Of a DNA stretch of 64,000 bases, positions 25,312-38,450 are shown in pieces; position 1 is the first letter of the stretch; each line of letters opens with the position of its first letter. Origin of the DNA: Anoplolepis gracilipes (Eukaryota > Arthropoda > Insecta > Hymenoptera > Formicidae); the NCBI RefSeq assembly GCF_047496725.1, contig NC_132978.1, positions 3,463,501 through 3,527,500 of the forward strand, given 5' to 3'. Made by a program: the position numbers and the translations under genes. The notes under the pieces are model-generated. The model was not told the origin of the DNA and searched no databases. It worked only from the letters and a program-made list of their open reading frames with translations.

Positions 25312-28300
25312 ATGTCGAAAATACGCCGATTATCACTCCGTGGCATTCGTAACTTCGGTGATGACAATGAAGACTCGTTAATACGTTTCTCCTGTCCGTT
25401 GACACTCATTTTGGGACCGAATGGCACGGGAAAAACAACGATCATTGAAGCACTGAAATATGCTACGACTGGTGAATTTCCACCGGGTTCTGATAAAGGA
25501 AAATCTTTTATACATGATCCCATGCTGGCAACAACCGGCTCGGTATGATAATAGTAATTATGTATATTAATTTATTATATTAACTTTATATTGTATGTGT
25601 GTATGTATATAATTCCTTATCATATCCCCTATCATATATAAGACAAAATCAGAATCATAATTCTATAGTACAATTAAAATCTGCAAAATCAACCTTTTTA
25701 AAGAATTAAATTGCAAGTTAAATATATATATTTATAAAAAGGTTGTTTTGTAATAAATTTACAACATGCATACACATATTATATGTTATCTTTAATTGCC
25801 TAGTCTATTATCCTTTTATTTTTTAAATATTGATGATCTTTATAATTGCCAAAACATTTTTCTTTGTATAAATATAAAATATGCATTTACATATTATTTC
25901 ATAATTTGTATAATTTATTTATTATATTTATTATTTATAGTTGGTTCACATGTACATTTATGTAACAAAAGTTCAAATTTTTATTAGTTTAAAGCGATGC
26001 AATCCATATATATCTTCTCTTAATATATTAAATAATATGTAAATAATATATATTGATATTAGTATATTACAATATTCCATCCATATTTAAAAAAATAAGC
26101 TATAATTATATAGCTCTTGCTAAGATATTATAAAGGCTAATTTTTGTAAAGTTTTTTTTATAAAAAAATTTAATTATATAAGCTGAATATATATATTTAT
26201 AAAAAAGCTGATTTTCAAAAAGTTTTTTATAACATGCACACACCATACACACGCATCTATTATTATTATATATAATCATTATACGTAATTGCCTGATTTA
26301 TTATCTTTTCAATACTTATGATTTATAATTGCCAAAAGTTTTTTCTTTAAATTTTAAAAAAATTTTTAAAATACAAATACAGAAAAATAAATATTAATTA
26401 TAATTTTTTGCTTTATATATTGTTATAGGTAAGAGGTGTTGTAAAAGCTGAAATAATTGATTTCATGGGTAATATTTATACAGTATCCAGAACAATTGAG
26501 TCATTAAAAGCAGTAAAAAAATTTAAAACTCTTGACAGTACTGTAACCAGAGTAAGCAAGGATAAAAAGGAAGTGAGTGTCTAATGTTTTCTTTTCTTTT
26601 TTTTTAGATTGTATCTTTCAATTCTTTAATTTATTCTGACTGTTTTGATTTTCAGAAAGCATCAATAACTAATCGATGTGCTGATGTTGATGCAGAACTC
26701 ACTGTAGCATTAGGTGTTTCAAAGTCGATTCTAAATTATGTCATATTTTGCCATCAAGATGAGCTTAATTGGCCATTTGATCAAGGAAAAGTTTTAAAAG
26801 AAAGATTTGATGAAATATTTGATAGTACTAAATTCAATAAAGCTTTAGAAAATATCTCAAAACTTTACAAAGATTTACAAGGAGAAATTCGAAGCTTGAA
26901 TGCAGAGAAACAGAGTTTGAAAGTATATGTGTCTGAAGTAGAAGATAAAGAGACTAAACTCGAGGAACATAAGAAGAGATTGGATACTACAAAGGAAAAA
27001 ATAAATGATATTGATAAACAGCTTATGCCTTTAAAACAGAAAATCGAAGAGGTGCAACAATCTCATTCTGAGTATAAAAATATTCAGATTGAAGAAGGTA
27101 AGCTGAGTAAAAATTCACAAAAGTATGGCTAAAGAAGAAAGTATTATTCTTTTCAGAGAAGAAAAAAATGGAATATGGTGTGCATAAGGAGCGATATCAA
27201 AAATTGAAAGAAACAATAAAAAATATTTTTGAAGGAACAACAGAAGAATTAAATGCACTCATAGAATCATATGATACTATATTGAAAGAAAAAAATAATG
27301 AAATAGCAGAGGTATCTATAAATATATTTAAAATAATTATATTATGACACTTTTATATAGTCATTACATATATTAATTTGTTGGTTTCAGAATGAAACTG
27401 AGATAGAAAGTATCTCTGCGAAAGAAGTTAGAATCTCGAATATCTTAGCAACACGAAGAGAAACTGTAGGTACATTTAAACAGCAAGTGAAAGATCATGA
27501 GAAAAGAATAGTTCGTCGTAATCGTTTGTTAAATGATGCATTGCAAGCATGGAATTTTGATGCAGTGGGAGAAGATGTTACTGAAATAGGTATAATAATA
27601 AATAATTTTAAGAATAATCAGTTCACATATATTTCAATATTAAATATTTTTTATTGCTAAAATGACACAAAAATTCTTATATACAGAGGTGAAGGCTCTT
27701 ACAAAAAGATTGGAACAGAGGATCCGTGCATTGGAACAAGAAGTAGAAGAAAATAGACTGGCCATGCAAAAAAAGGAAAGAGAATCACAAAAGGAAGTTG
27801 ATACGCTACGTAGCAACTATTCAAAGATAGAATCAGAAAAGATTCTCAAAGAGAAGGAAATAACAGAAATAAGAGATGAAATTGTCACTATACGAAATCA
27901 GATAGCACAGGTTAAGAATTATATCTTTATGATAGAAATATCCAGTTTATAATAAAGTTATTATTTTAATTATTTTTTTAAATCTAGATTGGTGCAGCAG
28001 GAAATAAATTAAAGTCCATTGAACAAAAACTTCAAGTAGCAAAACAAAAAATTGATGAACTTAGCAATGCATTAGATGTTGATTCTGTTAAAACTGATGT
28101 CGGAAACAAAATAAAATCAAGAGATAAGATTGAAACAAATTTAAGTACGATTGATGACGAAATTTCTTCTTTACATAAATTAAGCTCATTAAAAACAGAA
28201 TTCGATTTGAAAAGATCGACTTTACAAACTAAAGAAGAAGAATTGGAGAATTTAAAAAAGAAACATGGAAATAGTATCAAAACATTGTTAAATATTCAAG

Positions 28301-31300
28301 AATTACAACAGACGAAATTGAAAACTACTTTGGATCGTGTTCATCAGCAATTGGTATGTGATTAATTTTTTATGTCTATATATTTTATATGCTTGCTCAC
28401 AAGTGAAAATTTTATTAATTGTAAACTTTAGGAAAAAGAAACAAGTACTTTGACAAGAGAAATTCAAACACAAGAACGCAAAAATACTGCTTTTCAAACA
28501 ACATTACAATATATAGAGTCAGACATTGAGAAGAAGAAGAAAGAGTTACATCGTAAGAATATTTTATATATTTTGTAAAGTTTTACATATAATCCTAAAA
28601 TATTATTTTATATAGATTTTTTTATTTGAGCGTTTTTCTTTTTTAGATGATAAAGAGAAAATATCTACAGTGTGTGATTACAAAGAGTTTGATGAGACTT
28701 TATTAATGCAATCAAAAATAGTAAAAGATCTTCAGGATAAGCGAGGAATTTATGCTTATCAAGCCACAGCCTATAAAGAATATATTAAAAAGTTATCTGT
28801 AAAAGATCCTTGCTGTCCCTTGTGTCATAGAAATTTCCAGGAACAAAATAAAGTTACAGATTTAATAAAAGAAATGGAAACCGATATAATTCGTAATCAG
28901 CCTAATCGTTTAAAAAAGTGTGAAGAGGAACTAAAGATACAACAAGAAAAATACGATAATATGTTGCAATTGAAACCTATTGTTGAAAAAGTAATTCAAT
29001 GTGAAGAGAATGATTTGAAAAAATTAGAGTGAGTAAATTTTATTATATATTATACTTATTATCATTATTGATTTATTATTTAAGGATTTGCTGGTTTTTC
29101 TATACTATTATAAACTTTTAATACATTTAATATTAATAAGTTTGATTTTTTTCTAATTAGAGAGAGATTAGAGAAAACCAAGAATAGTGTAAAGCTGTCC
29201 AAAACAGCTGTTCAAAATTTAGAAGAATCAAAAGCAGAACCTGAAAAGAAGTTATTATTATATAAGGATATAATCGGCGATATCAAATTTTGGGATCGAT
29301 GCATAGACGAAATACAACAATTAAAGAAAACTGTTAGTGACTTGGAAAATCAAATGGCCAATGCTGGTAAAGTTGTTGACAATCAAAATAATTGACGACT
29401 ATTAATTAGAGTTTTTCTTTTCTTTTTTCATATGCTACATATTATTATATATTTTCATAGGAGTAAAAACACAAAAGACTATAGAAGAACTGCAGACACA
29501 GCGAGAATCCTTGAAAGTATCTTTTAAAGAAACTCGTAATCATATTGAAGCACTGCAACTCAAATTGAACAAGCATAATGAGAGGTTGCATGAGGCTAGA
29601 GAGACATATAATGAGTTACACGAGGAGCAATTAAAAATACAGTCAGATATGCAGAAATTGAAACATTTAAAGGATAAGCAGGAAGATTTGTACACAAGAG
29701 AAGTTACTGTGGGAGAGACGGTGGAGAAACTGCGAGAAAATTTAGCAAATGCTGAAACTCAATTGGATTCTGAAACTGAAAAATTAGAAAAGATTAAGGT
29801 TTGCTTTTTATAATATTAAATAGAGTTAATTATAATATACTAATTATAATGAAAATGGGAATATCATATGAAGAGTTTTATAACATGGAGTGAAAGCAAA
29901 AAAATTCTGAGACATTTTTCTTTTGCAGCTGGAAAACTGGCAAAAGCAAGAAGCTGATAGAAAATCGATGACGGAAAGCGCTAGACGTCTATCTGACTTG
30001 CATAAAATAATAGAGGAGGTCGATTCATTTATTAGCAGCGACGTACCTAAAAAACTCGCGAGCTATGAACGTGAAATAGAGACCTATCAAAAATCGCTAA
30101 TGGAACTTATGAACAAGAAAAAGGACACCGAGCAAACGATAAATAAGTTGAAGGAGGACGTTGCCTCTCAAGAAATTGGAAAGAGAGAGTTACATGATAA
30201 TATAACATTACGCAAAACTAGGGAGACGATAGAGACTGTGAAGGAACAATACAAGAAATTGAACGAAAAATTGAAAAATATGAATTACAATGAGCTGACG
30301 AAGAAATGGGAACAGTTGGAAAACGAAAAACAGGCATTACTTCGTCAAGTAAATATAATTATTATTGTAACTTGTTCACACATGATTTACATATTTATTA
30401 ACAATTCGTTTCATTTAGAAAAACGTAGCACTGGGAAATCAGGAAGAGTTAGAAAGAGTAATCCAACAGTACATGCAGGAGTTGCGAAAAGAAGAATATC
30501 GATTAGCTCGTCGAAATTATACTAACAAGTGTATTGAATTAACGGTAAAGTATTATATATATCATCAAATTAGTATACATTTATTGCAATAAATTACTTG
30601 ACTTTTACATTTGTTTATTAGGTTCAGGAAGATGCTATAGCCAATTTGAAAGCTTACAGTAAAATATTGGATACCGCCATGATCGAATATCACGAGGAAC
30701 GCATGTCGACAGTCAATAAGATAATGAAGAAGCTATGGAAACATGTTTACAAGGGTACAGATACCAGCAGCATAGAGATTTGCACAGAACCTACGGAAGG
30801 TGTAGGTAGCAATAGAAGAAGCTACAATTATAAACTGATTCAAACTAAACACGGCTGTAAGATGGATATGAAAGGACGTTGTAGTGCTGGACAGAAAGTA
30901 ATTAATAGTATTAATTTGACAAATAATTAGCATGCGTAATCGCGTTATATCTATTTGAGATATACAATTTTTTCTTACAGGTATTGGCATCGATAATTAT
31001 AAGACTTGCTTTGGCAGAAACATTTTGTAAGGATTGCGGTATTCTCGCATTAGACGAACCGACGACAAATCTAGACGAAGAAAATGCCAACAGTCTAGCA
31101 GATACACTAACTAAGTACGTCTTTTTATTTTTGTGCGAGGCGTAACATTGTAATTTTAAGCAATAATGTAAATAAAATTATATATGACATAATGTAACGT
31201 GAAAATTATGTATTGCAGAGTTGTCGAACTACGATCAAGATATCAAAAAAATTTCCAATTGATTATTATCAGCCATGATGAAAAGTTCCTACAGAAGCTG

Positions 31301-31647
31301 GCTGATTTGAATAATCATAAACAATTCCATGAACTTTATCGCAAACAAAAGTACATTACATAAAATATACACCTTTTTTTCGTAAAATGTTAGATTGTTG
31401 GAAATAATGAACTCTGATTCTGTCTTACAGTGGAATGACTGCAGTGAAAATCTCCGACTTCAACGAGCCTACAAGTTCTCTGGTGCAGATTAAGAGCGAG
31501 GACGAATCCGATGAAGAAGAAAGACGCCCTCGAGAATCGACCAGTGGTTTGTCTACAGATAAGTCAAATAAGAAAAGATACAATTGGGATGATTTCAATG
31601 AACATGATACGCCACCAGCTAAAAAGAAATACCGTTTTGCTGAATAA
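25312..31647 (+). CDS. rad50: DNA double-strand break repair protein Rad50, 17 exons
   Basis: SMC-like ATPase of the Mre11-Rad50-Nbs1 complex, acting in the nucleus on DNA ends, telomeres and checkpoint signalling. Exons: 25312-25542, 26429-26572, 26656-27097, 27157-27311, 27391-27589, 27687-27910, 27988-28353, 28432-28552, 28647-29028, 29161-29366, 29461-29798, 29929-30348, 30419-30544, 30622-30897, 30981-31114, 31219-31350, 31431-31647. All phases agree, giving about 1370 aa. Walker A GPNGTGKT is 35-42, and the Q-loop block IFCHQDELNWP lies in exon 3. Long coiled coils flank the zinc-hook CPLC at about 684-687. The ABC signature RCSAGQK ends at 1210, Walker B ILALDEPTTNLD spans about 1231-1242, and the His-switch block is IISHDEKF. 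The start is supported by MSKIRRLSLRGIRNFG, as in other Rad50 proteins. The last exon adds an acidic then basic tail of about 72 aa. Confidence 0.96.
25543..26428 (+). other. rad50 intron 1
   Basis: The longest rad50 intron at 886 bp; the others are all about 60-130 bp. It is strongly AT-rich with repeated TATATATTTATAAAAA-type blocks near 25720 and 26190. No coding content was seen. Confidence 0.85.
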
Positions 31648-31935
31648 ATTATCTACAATATGCCAAGCTTATATATATGCATTATATTTTTTCTAATATA
31701 TATATATTATGGGCATTTTATCTTTTTACAAGGTTTCTATAGATGTTTAAGTTTATTTTCGTAATATGTTGGTTTGTATTCTTTCAAAGAAAAGTTACTC
31801 TGATAAAAGTTATATATGTTATAGAATTACTGAAAATACCTAAAATATGTGGTAACTGAACGCGAAGATTATCTTGTACTTATTTCAAGAAAGATATAGT
31901 AAAGTTGGTTATCAATAAATTTATTTTCGAATTTA
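31648..31935 (+). terminator. rad50 3' UTR and poly(A) signals
   Basis: An AATAAA overlaps the stop codon at 31643-31648 and is too early to be useful. A second AATAAA at 31914-31919 is the likelier cleavage signal, giving a 3' UTR of about 280 nt. Confidence 0.5.
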
Positions 31936-32892
31936 TGATATATCGAAATTGTATGTTACACATCTTATGTAGCTATATCATATATTTTAAACCAAGAAAA
32001 GTTTCTCAGCGTCTAAAAGGAAGTCATTTCTACTATTTCTCAAATCAATCTCGTGTCAACAAATCTCATTTAATCATCTGATTGATATTTGATAGCATTC
32101 AAATATCAAACTTTTATAAAAACTGATTTAAAAAAATCTCAAAGATAAATGCCTGCATACCGAGCATCTATATCTTGTATATCTCAAAATAGTATATAAA
32201 ATAATGTAATTTAAATATCGATATTTAGAGAGGTGTATTAAATGTTATAAATGCAATTATACAGTGGCTGTTCCGCGATTCGCCAATCGAGGCGAGAGAA
32301 TCGGGAAGTCAGCCGTGGGCGGGCATTCCGACGGTATTGTCTCTCTCTCTCTCTCTCTCCGGCGAGTCTCGATGACCGCTATAGTTAGCGAGTTATCGCG
32401 AATCGAACGCCTGGAGGGAGCCGGCATCGTACGTAATAGGCTGCTGCTGCTCGGGGAGCCGTAACGTCATAATAGGATAGTGATGTTAGTAATACCATCG
32501 CGCGGTACTGCCGCCCGCGACTGGAGGCAATCGGCCGGGCGATTGACTGGCCCGGCGCGGCATACCGAGTCTAACCAATTTGCATCGCATTGTATACTCG
32601 TTACGCTTCCATCTGCGCCAGCACACGCACGCATACCACGCCGGTCGAGGTGACGGCCGTCTCGACACTCTAGACGACATCCGCAACGCGTTTCCATTAT
32701 CATCTGTCTTTAACACTAATAAAACCTTTACATTTTTCATTTTTTTTAACTGTTCATCTATTTTTCTCGTGATATTTCTTTTTTTCATTACTTATACAAT
32801 AAAAATTCTTTTAGAATATAAATTTAAAACAATTATCAGATTTTTAAATTTGTAATATTATTTAAAAAATAATTTTTTTAATAATTTTTCAG

Positions 32893-33197
32893 CCCAGACA
32901 GAGTACCCAATATTTATAAAATATATACGAAATATTGATAGTAATTATTTGGATATTTTATAAATACTTTACACAGTAAATATTTGGGAATTATTTACAA
33001 AAAAATATTACTACAAATATTTATTTTTCTCTTACCATAAATATTATATAAAATATTTAATCTATATTTTAATACGTCGAATATAGTTTTATAATATTTT
33101 ACAATTTTTCTTTCAATATATATAAAATATTTATATTTCAAAAAATAAATGTTAAAATTATTTATAAATATTTACCATAAATATTATGTGCTGGGAA
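32893..33197. mobile_element. Possible AT-rich MITE with CCCAG ends
   Basis: The left end begins CCCAGACAG and the right end, read on the other strand, begins CCCAGCACA. Between them lie about 290 bp of repeated variants of AAATATTTATAAA and ACCATAAATATTAT. The inner DNA is partly self-complementary. No open frame exists. Target-site duplications are not clear, so the element call is tentative. Confidence 0.4.
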
Positions 33198-35479
33198 GTT
33201 CCCTTTGTAAATCTGCATTGTTTCAGTTATAGAAGAGAAGGAAGATGTGTTATTTCCGTAATTCTGAATAAGTAAAAATATATTAACTTAAAATTTTGAT
33301 CTAATAACAGTGAAGTACATCTTGTATTTAAATTAATGCATATGGGGGTAGATTGTCGGGGGATTGTCGGGGCGAAACGGTATCGCCGTCGCGCTGAGCA
33401 TCCCGACCGCCGTTTCAGCAATCAGCGTCCGGGGAGAGCCGTGGAAACCGCGGAAACCCCCAACTCTATTATCGTTTCTGGCATCGTTATCGTTATTAGC
33501 CGCTCCATCGCCCGGCCATCGTCACACTAGACCGGAAAGAGCGAAACTTTACCCGCAGGGTTATCAAAGGCCTGGCGCGTGCTCGTCGTGAGGCCCCGAG
33601 GCCCGTGGATCGATAATTATAACTAGAGAAATACTTTGGAGCTTGAGAAAAACGTTGTGTATTTCTCAAAAATGTTTTTCAACATCCTTACTGAGACCGA
33701 AAGGAGAAAATGTTTTTTGACTGTTGTATTCTTTTATAATTACAATTTTTAATTATTAGAAATTTAGTAAAATAAGGGTTGAATAAATGTATAGCTGCGT
33801 TTTATACTGAAGTAAAATCAATGAATGTGCGTTTTGCAGTTCTTTATATTTCTCTCAATTTTTGTTTGATTAATTTCACGTATTTTTAATAATTTTGTAT
33901 TATAGTTTTATTAAACTTTAAATACAATTAAAATTTTTTAATTGTTCCCTGGTTTCTCATTTTTTTCGTAAATCGTACATTTTTTTCCGCGACTTCGCTT
34001 TCAAAAAATGCGATTATACGGTTTGTCGAAGCTTTAGCGCTTGGGTTAAATTCATCGTCTATTCATCGACAATTGATTGATCGCGTTGTTGTGCTATCGA
34101 TGCGATGTGATTCACGGTCAGGCTATCTCGAGCAATTGGAGAATAGAAACAGCGAGAGAGAGAGAGAGAATTTCTCCCCTGGCCTTCATCTTTGCGATCC
34201 GCTTTGATCTCTTTCTCGCTCCGATCCTTCGACGAGGAGGGGGATTTCCGCGTCCGCGCCCCCTCTTCAAAATATCAACTAAACGATAACCGTATTTATT
34301 ATTCATTCGGCCGCCTCCCTTCTCGTACTGCGCGTCCCCAATTTTACAAAGTAGTTTTTCAAAGAATTCCGCGAGCGGCCTGCATCGCCCATGAGACAAC
34401 CAGGGATGTGTGTGGGGTAAAAAGTGCTCGTGGATCGACGATAGAAGATCCCTCCTCGAAATTATCATATTTTCGATGCGATTCTTAAAACTAATAGATA
34501 AAAATTCAATTGCCTATCATAAATACAAAAGAGATGAGTTATATAATAAAACATAACTTATAACTGGGTATAATTATAAATTATACTCAGAATATTTAGG
34601 TCAATGCTCTTAGCAAATATGCTAGATTTAAATTAATATCATTAATAGATTCTTTAAGAAAAATTTAGTTAGTTATTGTTACTGTCGAATTTATTCGCTT
34701 TTTATATAAAGAATACATTTCCGATACATATTAATACAAGATTGCTACATTTTTTATACATCCCACATGAAGAAACAGAGATTAATTGAAGGATTTGTGC
34801 ACAATAAAATTGTGGCGAAAAAGAAAGAAATACATAGATATATATTGACGGATCGAATCGAAGCGAGGCGAAGCGTACGCTCTATTTCGGCGGAAATTGA
34901 GTCTCGAACAATCCCCGACAGACAACAAGCAAAAAAGAAAGACATCCGACAGATCGGGTTATCGAGATTAACGCGAATGCATCGAACCCGTGCGCGGTTT
35001 CCTTCGTATCCTCCGAAGATTGAAAGTTCGTCCACACAATCAAACGATATCAATTACTCTGCTCGACGTTGTATTTCGACATCAAAGCGGATTAGGCGCG
35101 CTCGGCAAACTTCGAGAATCTCTATTTAGACCTGATTCAAGATCGTTTCAATTTAAAATAAGATTTGCGAAATACTTGTGCCTTGGCGATAGTAATATAT
35201 CTTATTGTTCGTTAGAGATTTCAATTTGTTTTAGCGCATGAGAATTAAATTCTAAATATAGAATTAAACTCCTAGTAATTAATATTAAACTCATTAAAGA
35301 TATCAATCTTATTAATTAATATTATTTATTAATATTAATCTTAATAAAGTTCGAATCAATTATTTTATATTGCATAGAGTGAAATTATATCTTATTTAAT
35401 TTCAGATACTTTTAATAAAGTCAAATGAAATTCAATAAAGAAGCGTAAAGCCAATATCGATGACATCTGCCTGATCTTC

Positions 35480-35481
<2 letters not shown>

Positions 35482-35531
<50 letters not shown>
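35482..35531. repeat. (TA)n microsatellite
   Basis: About 25 TA units at the left edge of the CpG-rich island at 35540-35900. Confidence 0.9.
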
Positions 35532-35534
<3 letters not shown>

Positions 35535-37319
35535 CGCTCTTGACGCTTCATCCCTCACACGATCTTGCTACTCCTCTCGCGGGCGTTACATTCTCCCTGA
35601 GATCAGACATCACTTTTCTTTTCCGTTTCCTACGCTCATTCTCCCGCCTATGACCAAGTCCCCGAGGATAAAGGGATCAGAGGAAAAAGGGGATATGGAT
35701 TGACATTCGAATTTCGCCGGTAAAGGATCTCTTTTTCTCGACCGGTCATTTTTCTTACCCTCATCACACTCTGCGCGAGCCCACCCCCGCGCTGGCGAAT
35801 CCGGCTTGCGGTTTAACAAACTAGATTCATCAAATTCGACACCGATCGTCCATCCGTCGGTCGGTCGATTTCTCGTTCTGGATTTCGCGCGCATAAGGTT
35901 TCATACGACACGATAAGAATTGAATATTAGCATCTTATACGGTATAATGTCGTGGCTATTTTTTACGTTATAATATTTTGATGACTTTCTTTTAATTCGT
36001 ATTAAGAACATTTATATTGCAAATATTATCATATTAGCTTTTAAATATATTAATTCTTTTAGACCTAATTCTCTTCTTCTCTTTTTGCAATTTTATATAA
36101 AGTTTGATATAATGTCAAAAATATATGTATACATGAAATTTAAACATGGTAGTATGCTAAAAATTAAAAAGTTATATATACATTAAGAGAGACACATCTA
36201 TCTATCATATAATAATTAAAAAGTAAATTTAAATAATTATTCAATATATACATGATAACGTGTGCTATCGAAAGGTTTTGTCTTACCTAATTATTAAAAG
36301 TATTTGTACATGAATCATTTTGACAATGTGCTACACAAAAAAGATATCGATTCAATTGTGATTCAATTATTGCATTTAAATTTGCATCGCGCTTTTTATT
36401 TGATTATATTAGATTATATCTATATAGGATAGGACGAAGGAAAAACGAGGACATTCATACGACACACTTCGAGCGAGCAACTCTCTCTACGGTTGTTGGT
36501 ATATTGACACGAGGAATACTGCGCTAAATCATCTGTCACCCCCGAGTTCACCCTCATAACATCATCCAGGAAGCTCTGAAGTCTCTAGCTGTCTATCTGC
36601 CGTCACTCACGAGAGCTTCTGCCGTGTTAGGAAGCGACCCCTCCTGTGCTCTTCCTCCCTTAAAATAGGGTGTTTACACCTAATCGCATTTCAAGGGTCC
36701 AATTTATTAAAAAGACACCGTCCGACTTGACGAGCCGTTCTAATACTGACTCTTTTCCTTAATATATTTTGAACACGTTAAAGATCAAACCGATCACTTC
36801 GTGGTGATTTCAAATAATCAGTTGCTTTTAAAATAATCTCTCGTCGTCTCGTCGAGAAATTACTTCACGTCTTATATTACTTTTTTGTTCGTTTTCTTGA
36901 TAAAAGCGTTCGATGTAATCCAATTTGTTCGAAAAGATTAACAGGTAATCTGGACTTATCGAGTAACCTGAACCGCACGACTTCACGAGTTTCAGAACTT
37001 ATTGACTTATTGGATACATTCTCGGGTCACACAAAATTTATCAGGACACTCAAGCGCGATCATTAAAGTCTAAAATTTAAAATTTAATATTTCATACACG
37101 CGGATAAAAATTGCTTTTGTATACATTTGCTAATTAGATTGTTAGAAAAAAGTTACATAATTTGAAATAATTATTTTCCAAAAAATTACATTATTCAAAA
37201 TATACATTCTCGATATATTCTGACAGTTTTCTTGAACTATGTCGCTCTAATTAAATTATGTCCACATCTCAGAGAGATGATAAAGTGATTAAGCACAGAT
37301 CTTTAAGCGAAGAATGAGT

Positions 37320-38450
37320 TTACGCTAGCAAGAATCCTCGCGCGCCTTCGCGATGCAGCGAGGAAATCGAGGGGATAAAAGAGATCGCAATTGATAGGAT
37401 CGAGCGGAAGGGTTGACCTAATAAGAGATTATTGCACCTCCGCCGATGAAAGGGGCGAGACACGAGACATCGGCATCGTCGAAAGAAGAATGGAAAGAGC
37501 AGCGACAAAGTAGACGTCGGAGGACGACCAAAGTCTCGATGCGGCACGTTGCAGAATCGTTCGCGAAGGAATTTCATCCCCCCTCTCTCCCCAGCCCCTC
37601 GCTGCCCCTCTTCTGCCTCGGAGAACCTTCCTTGTGGATGCGGCAGCTTTTACAGCGTCGGTGGGCACACCACTACCATCGCCGCCACCGCCGCCGTCGA
37701 CGCTACCACCTTCTACCTTCTACTCTTCTTCGTTCTCTTCCTCTTCCTCGCCCCCGCCATCCCCCTGTACGCTGTCCCCCTCCGTTTCTCGCAGGAGGAA
37801 CATGGCTCCCAGGCAGGCGATCCGTCCGTCCACACCCTCGCACCCGAACAACCCCCGCGGCCCGGCGTTTTCTCCGACACTCTCTCCGCCGCCCCGCCTG
37901 GCCCCGGACACTTCCCTTCCCCCTCGCTCCTTTCCTCCCTCCCTCCGGCGTCAGTTCCCCCCGTTGCATTTTAAATCAAAGCCTCGGAGGTAACGCAATC
38001 ACCAGGCATCACGACGCTTCCACAATTTTCTACTTTAAGCTACTTTATGTATTAGTACCCCCGCCGTGTCTCTTCCCCCTTCCTCCCTCTAACCCCTGTC
38101 TCGCGTATCTCGTCGACGGCGCGCAGTAGCCCGCTCCCCCGCTACGACAGTGCTCGTCACACCCTCCCCGTTTCGCAGCGTTGCTCTTCTGTCTCGGATC
38201 CTCTCGCGCCCTCTTCCCGTTTCGTCATCCCGACTACCGCCAACCCGTCTTCTTCTCTCTCCTCTAGCACGGGCTGGTAACAAGGTTATTTTATTAAACG
38301 AACCTCCGCGCCGCCCGCGCTCGCCAACGTCACCGGAATTCGAGACGCGCAGCAGCTCGTCTAACCGCGAACGAGAAACACCATCCTTGCAAACAAAATG
38401 GGAGTGGGAGAAAGCGTTGCCTTGCAGAGGGTGTTAAGCAACGTGGATAC
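37320..38450. other. Large CpG/CT-rich island without a supported gene
   Basis: Over 1 kb of C- and CT-rich DNA in which all three + frames and two - frames stay open for long stretches. The longest reading, 227 aa at 37446-38129, is Arg/Pro/Ser/Leu-rich low-complexity with no domain or splice support. The island may be a promoter or regulatory element. Confidence 0.4.

Noticed and set aside
37446..38129. 227-aa open frame in the large CT-rich island
   Set aside because: Low-complexity Arg/Pro/Ser/Leu content, with other frames equally open over the same DNA.
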